Below, one piece after another: positions 1 to 6,079 of a DNA stretch of 7,119 bases (position 1 is the stretch's first letter; each line of letters begins with the position of its first letter). Source of the stretch: Devosia sp. (GTDB lineage Bacteria; Pseudomonadota; Alphaproteobacteria; Rhizobiales; Devosiaceae); the NCBI GenBank assembly GCA_016793415.1, contig JAEUMC010000618.1:1-7119 (forward strand), read 5' to 3'. Under the pieces are notes generated by a model that was not told the origin of the DNA, ran no database searches, and was given only the letters and a program-made list of their open reading frames with translations. The position numbers and the translations under genes were made by a program.

Positions 1-561
1 GACCAGCCGCTGCATCACCTGGACAGTCGCCTCTTTGGTGTCGGCGGCCAGGGTCTCGAACACTGTGCCGTACTCGGCGACCCGCACCGGCTGGTGCAGT
101 TCGAGCACGACGCTCCGGTTGATGCCCGAACCGTTGTACCAGCGGCTGTCGGAGATATCGGTGTGCTCGACCCTGACGCTGATCACCAGGTCGTCGCTAT
201 TGGCATAGGAGAGGATTTCGGTGAGGTCGAAGGAGAACTCGGCATAGCCGGAGGGCCGGCCGCCGACGTGGTAGCCGTTCACCCAGACCCGGGCGTTCTT
301 GTAGACGCCGTGGAACTTGAGCCGCACATGCTGCTGGGCGATGTCCCCCATCGACGCCAGCGAGACATGGGCGCGGTACCAGCCGATGCCGCCGGGGAGA
401 TAGCCGGTGCCGCTCGAGAACTGTTCGCTGAACGGCTGCTCGATACTCCAGTCATGCGGCACGCTGACGGCGCGCCAGGCGGTGTCGTCGTAGCCCTTGG
501 CCCAGGCGTCCGGCTCATCCGCGAGGGTGAATTGCCACCGGCGGATCTCGAATTGGTGCAT
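1..561 (-). CDS. Glycoside hydrolase family 2 protein, probable beta-galactosidase (N-terminal part, cut by window edge)
   Basis: The frame is open from an ATG at 561 to base 1, giving 187 codons; the rest lies beyond the left edge. The visible part is the GH2 N-terminal sugar-binding (jelly-roll) domain. It shows VPHDWSIE (residues 34-41), GTGYLPGGIGWYR (51-63), FHGVYKNARVWVNGYHVGGRPSGY (start 83) and DSRWYNGSGINR (138-149), which are signatures of GH2 beta-galactosidases. The catalytic barrel with its two glutamates is not in view, so beta-glucuronidase or another GH2 specificity cannot be excluded. There is no signal peptide: the protein begins MHQFEIRRW, so it should act in the cytoplasm on sugar already imported. 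The start lies 14 bp after the YesL stop, with an AAGG about 13 bases upstream as a weak ribosome site. It is the last visible gene of the uptake operon. GH2 membership is firm; the substrate is inferred from the family and the EbgR-like regulator. Confidence 0.9.
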   Translation of the reverse strand, partial: MHQFEIRRWQFTLADEPDAWAKGYDDTAWRAVSVPHDWSIEQPFSEQFSSGTGYLPGGIGWYRAHVSLASMGDIAQQHVRLKFHGVYKNARVWVNGYHVGGRPSGYAEFSFDLTEILSYANSDDLVISVRVEHTDISDSRWYNGSGINRSVVLELHQPVRVAEYGTVFETLAADTKEATVQVMQRLV

Positions 562-575
562 GAAAACTGAGGCCC

Positions 576-1223
576 TTATGTCTGCTCGACCGTCGATGCG
601 GCGATGTATTTGCTGAAGACGCGGGTGAAGAGGTGGCCGTTGACCACCGCGATGCCGGCAAAGCCGATGAAGCACCAGAACAGCCCATAGCCCGTCGCCT
701 GCGGGTAGAAGACGGTGACGATGATCGACAGCGCGATCAGCGCCAGGGCAGCAAGTGCGGTGAAGGGATGCTTCCAGGAGAGCAGCCGCGCGTTGCGGAA
801 CACCTCGCGCGTCCGGCCCTCGAAGCTGGCGAGGTAGGGGAAGACGAACAGCGCCATCACCGCCACGTTGAAGGCGAGCACATACCAGGCCGCCAGCAGC
901 AGCAGTTCGGCCAGCGGGCCGAAGGTGAGGTTGGTGACGACGACATACCAGGCCGCCAGCACCGCAGTCAGCCCGAGGAGCACCAGGCCGACCAGCGTCG
1001 CCTGCCGGAAGTTGCGGCGGAAGGAGCGGAAATAGTCAGAACCGACCGAATTGCACTCGCCGCTGGCGATCCGCATGGCGGTGAAGTTCAGCGCCGTGAG
1101 CGAGGCGCCCAGGGTGAACAGCGGCAGGGACGTCGCGATGAAGATGAGATTGAGGATCATCACATCGGCGAGCCGGCTCAGGGCGCGCATCAGCGTCGAA
1201 TCTGCCGAGAACAGCGCTGCCAT
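576..1223 (-). CDS. YesL family (DUF624) membrane protein
   Basis: A 215-residue protein with about five hydrophobic helices (roughly residues 20-42, 74-97, 104-130, 152-173 and 178-200). It carries the DUF624 hallmarks: the first helix ends in LFTLGASLTALNFTAMRI, YFRSFRRNFRQA follows at 64-75, and FPYLASFEG near 128 leads into a VFRNA segment. Full length is normal for the family. YesL proteins are named after the Bacillus subtilis gene at the head of the rhamnogalacturonan utilisation cluster and are commonly found next to CUT1 oligosaccharide transporters; their biochemical role is not established. The ATG at 1223 is supported by a good ribosome site (TGGAGG, about 7 bases upstream). The gene lies 60 bp after the binding-protein gene, beyond a strong hairpin, and 14 bp before the GH2 gene. 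A role in assembly or modulation of the importer is conjecture from context. Confidence 0.9.
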   Translation of the reverse strand: MAALFSADSTLMRALSRLADVMILNLIFIATSLPLFTLGASLTALNFTAMRIASGECNSVGSDYFRSFRRNFRQATLVGLVLLGLTAVLAAWYVVVTNLTFGPLAELLLLAAWYVLAFNVAVMALFVFPYLASFEGRTREVFRNARLLSWKHPFTALAALALIALSIIVTVFYPQATGYGLFWCFIGFAGIAVVNGHLFTRVFSKYIAASTVEQT

Positions 1224-1243
1224 CTACGATCCTCCAGAAGGCT

Positions 1244-1270
1244 GCCGGGCGGGTGACAAACCCGCCCGGC
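1244..1270 (-). terminator. Intergenic GC hairpin after the binding-protein gene (attenuator or mRNA 3'-end stabiliser)
   Basis: A perfect 10-bp inverted repeat (1244-1253 with 1261-1270) encloses a 7-nt loop, between the stop of the solute-binding protein and the start of YesL. Nine or ten of the ten pairs are G-C, so the RNA stem should be very stable. No U-tract follows on the transcribed strand; the sequence goes straight into AGCCTTCTGGAGG, the YesL ribosome site. It is therefore not a classical intrinsic terminator. Such elements often protect the upstream binding-protein message from 3' decay or reduce read-through, which would raise binding protein relative to downstream genes. The function is inferred; the repeat is directly visible. 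Confidence 0.6.
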
Positions 1271-1283
1271 TTGAGGTCAGGGA

Positions 1284-2831
1284 TCAGAGGCCGCGGGCGG
1301 CCTTCCAGGCGTCCATGTCGGCCTGGATCGCGGCGCGCGCATCCTCGTAGCCGACATCCTTGAGCTTCTGGCGCATCTCGGCCACGGCCGCCGCCGGATC
1401 CTCGAACTTGCCGTATTGCAACTGCGGGATGTACTCGGAGAGCACGCCCGCCATCGCCGCGAGCGTCGAGTCGATGTTCTGCTTGTTGATGATCAGCGTC
1501 GAGTACGGGTAGTCCTTGGCCCGCGCATCGAGCGCGGCGATGATCTCGGCGCGGTTCGGGGCCTGCGTGGTGCGCGGCAGCTCGAACTCGTCGGTGCGGC
1601 CCCACCAGTAGTCGGTGCCCAGCGCCATGGTCGAGGAGTCGTAACCTTCGGGGTAACCCAGCTTGCCGTCGGCAGTGATGACGTAGTCGACATCCTTGAT
1701 GCCGAAATTGAACAGGTCGTAGATTTCCTTGTCGTTGCGGATCAGGTCATAGACCTGCAGCGCCTTCTCCGGGTTCTTGGAATAGGCACTCACCGCCATG
1801 GCGCCGTGGGTGAAGATGTCCTTGAAGAAATTGCCGTTTTCCTGGCCCCAGTAGAAGAACTTGGGGTCGGAGCCGGGCTGCTTGGTATTCATGTTGTTGA
1901 CGATGTCGTTGACGAAGGTCTGGGTGTGGTGCTGCTCCACCCCGGAGAGGCCCGCGTAGAGCTCCTCACGCGTATCGCCATCGTAGTTCAGCGCATCCTC
2001 GCGCCACACCCCGATATCGTTCCACTGCTTGGCGAGCTTGGCCGCTTCGACCAGCGCATCGCCCTCCATGTACCAGGAGGTGACCGTATAGGGGTCGGAC
2101 GCCTTGGTGTGGAACGGGATGTAGTTGCCGGCGCTGATCCCCTGCAGGGTCTGGAAGTCGGTGTGGCCCTGGATGTAACCGGTCAGCGCCGCCTCGTTGG
2201 CGCCCGCCACATCCCACGGATAGGCGTCGGGCTTGTTGGCCTTCACCCACTCGAAGTACTTGGTGAAATCCTCGAACTTGGTGATCTCGCCGTTCGGAAA
2301 GCCGGCCTCCTTGGCCCAGTCGCCGCGGTAGAAGAAGCCGTGGTTCGTGTACTGGGTGTAGTTGTCCTCGGGCATGAAGTAGATCTTGCCGTCGGCGAGC
2401 TTGGTCAGATCCCAGTGGCCATCGGCTTCGACCTGGGCCCAGGTCTTGGGCGCGTTGGCCTGCAGCATCTCCGGGCTGAGCGGCAGGAAGGCGCCCTTTT
2501 CGGCGTTCTCCCAGGCATAGAGCCAGTCCGTCGCGGTACCGATCAGGTCGACATTGTCGTCGCCCGACAGCAGTTGGACATTGTACTGGGTCTGCCAGTC
2601 GGCCCACTCGATGAAGAACAGGTCGAGCTTGGCATTGGCCTTCTCTACGAGCAGTTCGTTGAGCTTTTCGAGCATCGCCTCGAGCCGGCCATTGGTGGGC
2701 TTGTTGCCCATGGTCAGCATGGTGATCTCGGTCGGCGCGTCCTGGGCGAACGCCCCCGCCGTCAGTGCCGGCATGGAAATGCCGATGGCCAGTAGCGCCG
2801 CCCCGACCTGCACGATATTCCTTCTTCTCAT
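1284..2831 (-). CDS. ABC transporter extracellular solute-binding protein, CUT1 family, YtcQ/LipO-like with DUF3502-type C-terminus
   Basis: Periplasmic sugar-capture subunit of the importer, 515 residues. The chosen ATG (2831) follows a strong GGAGGAG ribosome site. Starting 17 codons earlier at 2882 would put extra residues ahead of the signal peptide and lacks such a site. The N-terminus MRRRNIV plus a hydrophobic core ending in AFA (cleavage near residue 29) is a secretion signal. R3-R4 followed by N-I-V is a weak twin-arginine-like pattern, and there is no lipobox. The mature part shows the large CUT1 pattern, with GDDNVDLIGTATDWLYAWENAEKGAFLPL beginning at residue 90. From about residue 371 onward (FNFGIKDVDY, then YWWG, ending in LKDVGYEDARAAIQADMDAW) it resembles the DUF3502 C-terminal region of this subfamily. 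Length fits the large LipO/YtcQ type rather than the roughly 420-residue MalE type. It follows the permease genes and is flanked on both sides by hairpins. The ligand is unknown; a galactoside-containing oligosaccharide is inferred from the GH2 neighbour. Confidence 0.93.
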   Translation of the reverse strand: MRRRNIVQVGAALLAIGISMPALTAGAFAQDAPTEITMLTMGNKPTNGRLEAMLEKLNELLVEKANAKLDLFFIEWADWQTQYNVQLLSGDDNVDLIGTATDWLYAWENAEKGAFLPLSPEMLQANAPKTWAQVEADGHWDLTKLADGKIYFMPEDNYTQYTNHGFFYRGDWAKEAGFPNGEITKFEDFTKYFEWVKANKPDAYPWDVAGANEAALTGYIQGHTDFQTLQGISAGNYIPFHTKASDPYTVTSWYMEGDALVEAAKLAKQWNDIGVWREDALNYDGDTREELYAGLSGVEQHHTQTFVNDIVNNMNTKQPGSDPKFFYWGQENGNFFKDIFTHGAMAVSAYSKNPEKALQVYDLIRNDKEIYDLFNFGIKDVDYVITADGKLGYPEGYDSSTMALGTDYWWGRTDEFELPRTTQAPNRAEIIAALDARAKDYPYSTLIINKQNIDSTLAAMAGVLSEYIPQLQYGKFEDPAAAVAEMRQKLKDVGYEDARAAIQADMDAWKAARGL

Positions 2832-2882
2832 CTCAGACTCCTCCTCTGATCGCTTTGACGTTGCTGCCGAGATTTCCCTCAA

Positions 2883-2899
2883 CTCGAATTGGCTTCGAG
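2883..2899 (-). other. Small inverted repeat in the permease to binding-protein spacer
   Basis: A perfect 6-bp stem (2883-2888 with 2894-2899) around a 5-nt loop, transcribed as CTCGAA-GCCAA-TTCGAG and followed only by TT. It lies immediately downstream, in the direction of transcription, of a second and stronger repeat at 2903-2927. Both sit in the 111-bp gap before the solute-binding protein gene. It is too small and lacks the U-run to be called a terminator; a role in message processing or stability is possible. Confidence 0.4.
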
Positions 2900-2902
2900 G
2901 GT

Positions 2903-2927
2903 GCGGCCGGTCATCGGCGCCGGCCGC
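2903..2927 (-). other. GC hairpin between second permease and binding-protein gene
   Basis: A perfect 8-bp all-GC inverted repeat (GCGGCCGG at 2903-2910 with CCGGCCGC at 2920-2927) with a 9-nt loop, starting about 15 nt after the permease stop codon. No U-tract follows. With the repeat at 2883-2899 it forms a tandem pair in a 111-bp spacer that is unusually long for this otherwise tight operon. A plausible role is to mark a processing or stability boundary ahead of the highly needed binding-protein message. The structure is visible; the function is inferred. Confidence 0.5.
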
Positions 2928-2942
2928 GTAGTTGGTTGCGCG

Positions 2943-3899
2943 CTAGCCCTTCACCGCGCCGATGGTGATGCCGGAAACGAAGTATTTCTGGACGAACGGG
3001 TAGAGCAGCAGGATCGGCCCGGTGGCGACGATGGCGCTCGCCATCTTCAGCGTGTTGCTCGGCAAGGCCGTAACGCTGACATTGGAGCCGGCGACCGAGT
3101 TGCGCAGCGCGTTGGCGGTGTTGATGATGTTGTAGAGGTGGTACTGCAGCGGTTTGAACTCCACCGTGCTGCCCAGGTAGAGCGAGCTCAGGTACCACTC
3201 GTTCCAGTAGCCCAGCGCCAGGAACAGCCCGATGGTCGCCAATGCCGGCTTCATCATCGGCAGGCAGAGCTGGGCAAAGATGCGGAAATCGCCGGCGCCG
3301 TCGACCTTGCCGGATTCGATGATCTCGTAGGGCACGGTGCGCATGAAGTTCTTCATCAGGATGATGAGCCACGGCGTCATCAACAGCTGCAGGAACACCG
3401 CGAGGTAGTTGCCCCTCAGCCCCAGGTCGCGCGCCACCCACAGGAAAGTCGGGGCGAGGCCGGCCGAAAACAGCGTGGTGAAGTAGATGAAGAACGAGAT
3501 GTGGTTGCGGAACGGAAAGTCCTTCCGGTGCAGGGCGTAGCCGGTCATCGAGATGATGAACAGGCCGATCGCCGTGCCGAACACCGTCATCACGATGGTG
3601 ACGACGTAGGAGCCGATGATCTGCTTGGGCGCCTTGAAGATCCATTCGTAGGCGGCGAGCGAGAAATCCTTGGGCAGGATGCCGAAGCCGGATTTCATGA
3701 TCGCCGCCTCGCTCGACAGCGACGCCGACAGCATCATGACGAAGGGCATGAGGCAGAACAGCGAGAACAGCGTGATGGTGACGTAGGAGATCGAACGGAT
3801 GGCGATGTCGCTGCCGTCGAGCTTGATGGCGCGCGGCTTGGCCGGGCCGAGGCCGACGCCTTCCGTTTCGATCGGGCCGGCCAGGTCAGAAGAGTGCAT
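2943..3899 (-). CDS. CUT1 carbohydrate ABC transporter permease, YtcP/LplC-like
   Basis: One of the two inner-membrane subunits that form the sugar channel, 318 residues, normal for the family. A cytoplasmic N-terminal tail of about 35 residues precedes six predicted helices. The first is near residues 38-58, and MPFVMMLSASLSS after it is typical of MalG-side CUT1 permeases. The cytoplasmic ATPase-docking EAA loop is near residues 191-214 (YEIIESGKVDGAGDFRIFAQLCLP, with the conserved G and LP). The C-terminus PFVQKYFVSGITIGAVKG is characteristic of the YtcP/LplC branch. The ATG at 3899 lies inside the last codons of the preceding permease (14-bp overlap), suggesting translational coupling; only a modest AGGA is present upstream. 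The partner ATPase is not in the window. Confidence 0.94.
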   Translation of the reverse strand: MHSSDLAGPIETEGVGLGPAKPRAIKLDGSDIAIRSISYVTITLFSLFCLMPFVMMLSASLSSEAAIMKSGFGILPKDFSLAAYEWIFKAPKQIIGSYVVTIVMTVFGTAIGLFIISMTGYALHRKDFPFRNHISFFIYFTTLFSAGLAPTFLWVARDLGLRGNYLAVFLQLLMTPWLIILMKNFMRTVPYEIIESGKVDGAGDFRIFAQLCLPMMKPALATIGLFLALGYWNEWYLSSLYLGSTVEFKPLQYHLYNIINTANALRNSVAGSNVSVTALPSNTLKMASAIVATGPILLLYPFVQKYFVSGITIGAVKG

Positions 3900-4827
3900 A
3901 ATCTTTGTTGATCCTGCGCACGATCCAGTTCGCCGTCATCACAAGGGCGAAGCCGAACAGGGACTGGTAGAGACCGACGGCGGTGGAGGTGGTGAAGTTG
4001 TTCTGCGACAGCACCATCCGGTAGACCGAGGTCTCGATGATGTCGGTGGTCTGGAACAGGGCGGCATTGTTGCCGACGAGATTCCAGAACAGCCCGAAAT
4101 TGCCGTGCATGATGCCGCCCAGCGAGAACAGCACCAGGATGATGAAGGTCGGCTTGAGGCTCGGCAGCGTGACGTAGCGGATGCGCTGCCAGGCAGTGGC
4201 GCCGTCGACCGTCGCCGCCTCGTAGAGGCTGCGGTCGATGCCCATGATGGCGGCGAAGTAGACGATCGAGCCGTAGCCGGTCGACTGCCACAGATGCACC
4301 AGGATGATGATCAGCGGCCAGGCGCCGGCGCTCGAGTAAATCTTTATCGGGTCGCCGCCGGTCTGCTTGATCAGCGCATTGAGCGCGCCGGTATCGTAGT
4401 TCAGGAGGTTGAAGGCGATGACGCCGACCAGCACCGACGAGATGAAGAACGGCAGGAACATCGCCGCCTGGCTGAGCTTCTTGAACCAGGCGAGCCGGAT
4501 CTCGTTGAGCATCACCGCGATGGCGATCTGCAACAGGTTGCCCAGCACGATGAAGGCGAGGTTGTAGAGGATGGTGTTCCGCGTCAGCATCCAGAGCTGG
4601 CCGGATTTGATCAGGAACTCGAAGTTCTTGAAGCCAACGAACGGGCTGCCGAAGATGCCGTCGCGATAGTTGAAATTGGTGAAGGCGATCCAGGCGCCAG
4701 GCAGCGGCATGTAGTTGAAGACGATGAAGAAGATCATCGCCGGGACGCACATCAGCAAGAGGACCTTGCTGTCCGCCAGCTGCCGCCAAATGGACTTGTG
4801 TCCTCGGGACCTATCCGTTCCTGACAT
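3886..4827 (-). CDS. CUT1 carbohydrate ABC transporter permease, LplB/YteP-like
   Basis: First structural gene of the uptake operon and the MalF-side channel subunit, 313 residues with about six helices. The EAA loop is near residues 202-225 (YEAATVDGATAWQRIRYVTLPSLKP), preceded by the branch-typical GYGSIVYFAAIMGIDRSL. The C-terminus ANWIVRRINKDYALF is characteristic of LplB-type permeases. The ATG at 4827 is chosen because it follows a purine-rich GAGAGGGGGAAG ribosome site. In-frame upstream alternatives (ATG at 4875, TTG at 4914) have no ribosome site, would add a non-family N-terminus and would run through the leader hairpin. The gene's last 14 bp overlap the next permease. It forms a heterodimer with that permease and would receive substrate from the binding protein; the ATPase must come from elsewhere. 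Confidence 0.94.
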   Translation of the reverse strand: MSGTDRSRGHKSIWRQLADSKVLLLMCVPAMIFFIVFNYMPLPGAWIAFTNFNYRDGIFGSPFVGFKNFEFLIKSGQLWMLTRNTILYNLAFIVLGNLLQIAIAVMLNEIRLAWFKKLSQAAMFLPFFISSVLVGVIAFNLLNYDTGALNALIKQTGGDPIKIYSSAGAWPLIIILVHLWQSTGYGSIVYFAAIMGIDRSLYEAATVDGATAWQRIRYVTLPSLKPTFIILVLFSLGGIMHGNFGLFWNLVGNNAALFQTTDIIETSVYRMVLSQNNFTTSTAVGLYQSLFGFALVMTANWIVRRINKDYALF

Positions 4828-4850
4828 CTTCCCCCTCTCTGCCGTCAGCT

Positions 4851-4872
4851 GCAGCGTCCCTCCAGACGCTGC
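4851..4872 (-). promoter_or_regulatory. Leader hairpin with Shine-Dalgarno-like loop upstream of the first permease
   Basis: A perfect 8-bp inverted repeat (4851-4858 with 4865-4872) and a 6-nt loop that reads TGGAGG in the transcribed strand. It lies in the 5' leader, ending 23 nt before the ATG of the first permease. The actual ribosome site (GAGAGGGGGAAG) lies between the stem and the start. The loop could act as a ribosome standby site, a competitor site or a target for a regulator. The stem-loop is directly visible; any role is inference. Confidence 0.5.
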
Positions 4873-4986
4873 CATGCCAGGTGCCGACGGATCAGCTCCC
4901 GGATGGCGTTGCAACCAACTGCGCCCCAGGCTTTTCGCCCTTTGTCGGCTCAGTGACGTCGAGCGGGTCTCCCTCCCGCCGGCATA

Positions 4987-5034
4987 GTGTTAGCCGCGGG
5001 ATGCGCGTCGCGCAAGATTTTCAGTAAATATTTA
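4987..5034 (-). promoter_or_regulatory. Candidate promoter of the sugar uptake operon
   Basis: Reading the minus strand, TTGCGC (5015-5010) and TAACAC (4992-4987) are separated by 17 bp and can be read as weak -35 and -10 boxes. Just upstream is an AT-rich tract (5034-5017), containing a perfect 10-bp TAAATATTTA palindrome that includes the LacI stop codon. This stands out in GC-rich DNA and would sit where an UP element is expected. The implied transcript starts near 4980, leaving a leader of about 150 nt before the first permease. The boxes match the consensus only partly (about half the positions), so this rests mainly on position and the AT-rich tract. Confidence 0.4.
5002..5014. promoter_or_regulatory. 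Operator-like palindrome overlapping the candidate -35 box
   Basis: TGCGCG-T-CGCGCA is a perfect 6-bp-arm palindrome with one central base. A single-base loop makes an RNA hairpin unlikely, so a dimeric protein site is the better reading. It is 18 bp beyond the LacI-family stop and covers most of the candidate -35 box plus part of the spacer. That is where a LacI-type repressor of this operon would be expected to act. The arms contain CG steps as many LacI-family operators do, but the symmetry is odd-centred rather than centred on CG, which weakens the assignment. Confidence 0.35.
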
Positions 5035-6057
5035 GTTCGAGCTCTGCGAGGCCCGGATTCTGGTGCTGCCGCGCCAGCGGATCGACGTCGCCAACGTCAC
5101 CCGCTTGGGCAGTTCGCGCCCGCCCATGCGCTCGAGCAGCAGCTCGACGGCGCCCTCGCCGATCTCTTCGGCGGGCAGGTGCACCGTGGTGAGCGGCGGG
5201 TTCAGGAACTGCGCCACCGAGATGTCGTTGAAGCTCGCCACTGCGATATCGCCGGGAATGCTGAGGCCAAGCTCATGGATGGCGCGGTAGGCGCCGACCG
5301 CCATATTGTCATTGGCGGTGATCAGCGCGTCGGGCCGGTCGGGCTGCGACAGCAACTGCCGGGTCAGCTTGTAGCCGCTCTCCTCGGTCTTGCCGTCGGT
5401 GAGGCAGAGGCGCTCGTCGAACACCCCGGCCTCCTTGGCCCATTCGATATAGGCGCGGCAGCGCCGCTCGATCCGGGTCGGGGCGACCCCGTCATAGACG
5501 TCGACCCAGCCGGCAAAGGCGATTCGCCGGTAGCCGGCCTCACGCAGCGACTGCAGGAGCTTGCGCGTTGCCAGCACCAGGTCCGCCTCGACCGAATCGA
5601 TCTCGTCGGTGGGCGGGCTGAAATCGGCGAATACCAGGTTGCGGTTGTGCCGCTTGAGCCAGGCGATCTCGTTCTCGTCGTGCCGGCCGATGGCAATGAT
5701 CCCCGAGGCGCCACGCAGCAGCGAGGCCTCGGGCAGGCTGTCGGTGTGGTAGACCTTGATGGTCTCGATCTTCAGCGCCTGGCAACGGCTCTCGATGCCG
5801 AGCCGCAGCCCGACATAGTACGGATCGACGAATTCCTGGTCGGGGCGCAGATAGTGCACCAGCGCCACCTTGCCGAGCCCCTGCTGGTAGGCGCGGTTGC
5901 GGGCGCGTGGGGTTTCATACTTCAGCGCCTCGGCGGTCTCGATGATCGCCTGCCGGGTCTTGGGGGTGACCGAAAGCGTCTGGTCGAAGTTGAGCACCCG
6001 CGACACCGTCGCGGACGAGACGCCCACTGCCTTGGCGATTTCCTTGATCGTGACCAC
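5032..6057 (-). CDS. LacI family transcriptional regulator, EbgR-like
   Basis: Sugar-responsive DNA-binding regulator of 341 residues, normal length. The N-terminal helix-turn-helix is TIKEIAKAVGVSSATVSRVL (residues 3-22), followed by a hinge around 46-60 and a periplasmic-binding-protein-like sensor domain. Segments such as VDPYYVGLRLGIE (78-89), FADF (143-146), ITANDNMAVGAYRAIHELGL (246-265) and PPLTTV (287-292) align well from memory with E. coli EbgR, repressor of the ebg beta-galactosidase genes, fitting the GH2 enzyme in the operon. Translation starts at GTG (6057), since the helix-turn-helix must begin within a few residues of the start; a GGGGAAAG lies about 6 bases upstream. It is codirectional with the permease genes, 204 bp upstream of them, and is likely to repress them from the intervening region and perhaps its own promoter. 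The inducer is not identifiable from sequence. Confidence 0.93.
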   Translation of the reverse strand: MVTIKEIAKAVGVSSATVSRVLNFDQTLSVTPKTRQAIIETAEALKYETPRARNRAYQQGLGKVALVHYLRPDQEFVDPYYVGLRLGIESRCQALKIETIKVYHTDSLPEASLLRGASGIIAIGRHDENEIAWLKRHNRNLVFADFSPPTDEIDSVEADLVLATRKLLQSLREAGYRRIAFAGWVDVYDGVAPTRIERRCRAYIEWAKEAGVFDERLCLTDGKTEESGYKLTRQLLSQPDRPDALITANDNMAVGAYRAIHELGLSIPGDIAVASFNDISVAQFLNPPLTTVHLPAEEIGEGAVELLLERMGGRELPKRVTLATSIRWRGSTRIRASQSSN

Positions 6058-6079
6058 GACGCTTTCCCCAGCCGGGTCA

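Noticed and set aside
94..570. Plus-strand open frame of 158 codons at the left end
   Set aside because: It lies opposite the GH2 N-terminal domain, whose motifs are unambiguous, and its product is a D, V, A, G-rich shadow.
1244..1270. Classical rho-independent terminator
   Set aside because: The stem is strong but no U-tract follows, and the next gene's ribosome site begins directly after it, so I list it as an attenuator or stabiliser candidate.
1416..2795. Long plus-strand open frame of 459 codons opposite the solute-binding protein
   Set aside because: The minus-strand protein has a signal peptide, ribosome site and clear family sequence. The plus-strand product is low-complexity, rich in V, G, L, R and D, and is typical of an antisense shadow in GC-rich coding DNA.
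2889..3911. Plus-strand open frame opposite the second permease
   Set aside because: The translation is dominated by R, D, E, H and Q, with no recognisable domain. It mirrors the codon bias of the well-supported permease on the other strand.
4828..4914. Longer first permease starting at 4875 or 4914
   Set aside because: These starts lack a ribosome site and add residues that do not look like the family N-terminus; the ATG at 4827 has a strong purine-rich site.
4963..4979. Small 5-bp inverted repeat GCGGG/CCCGC in the operon leader
   Set aside because: Such short GC repeats are expected by chance in this composition, and nothing else supports it.
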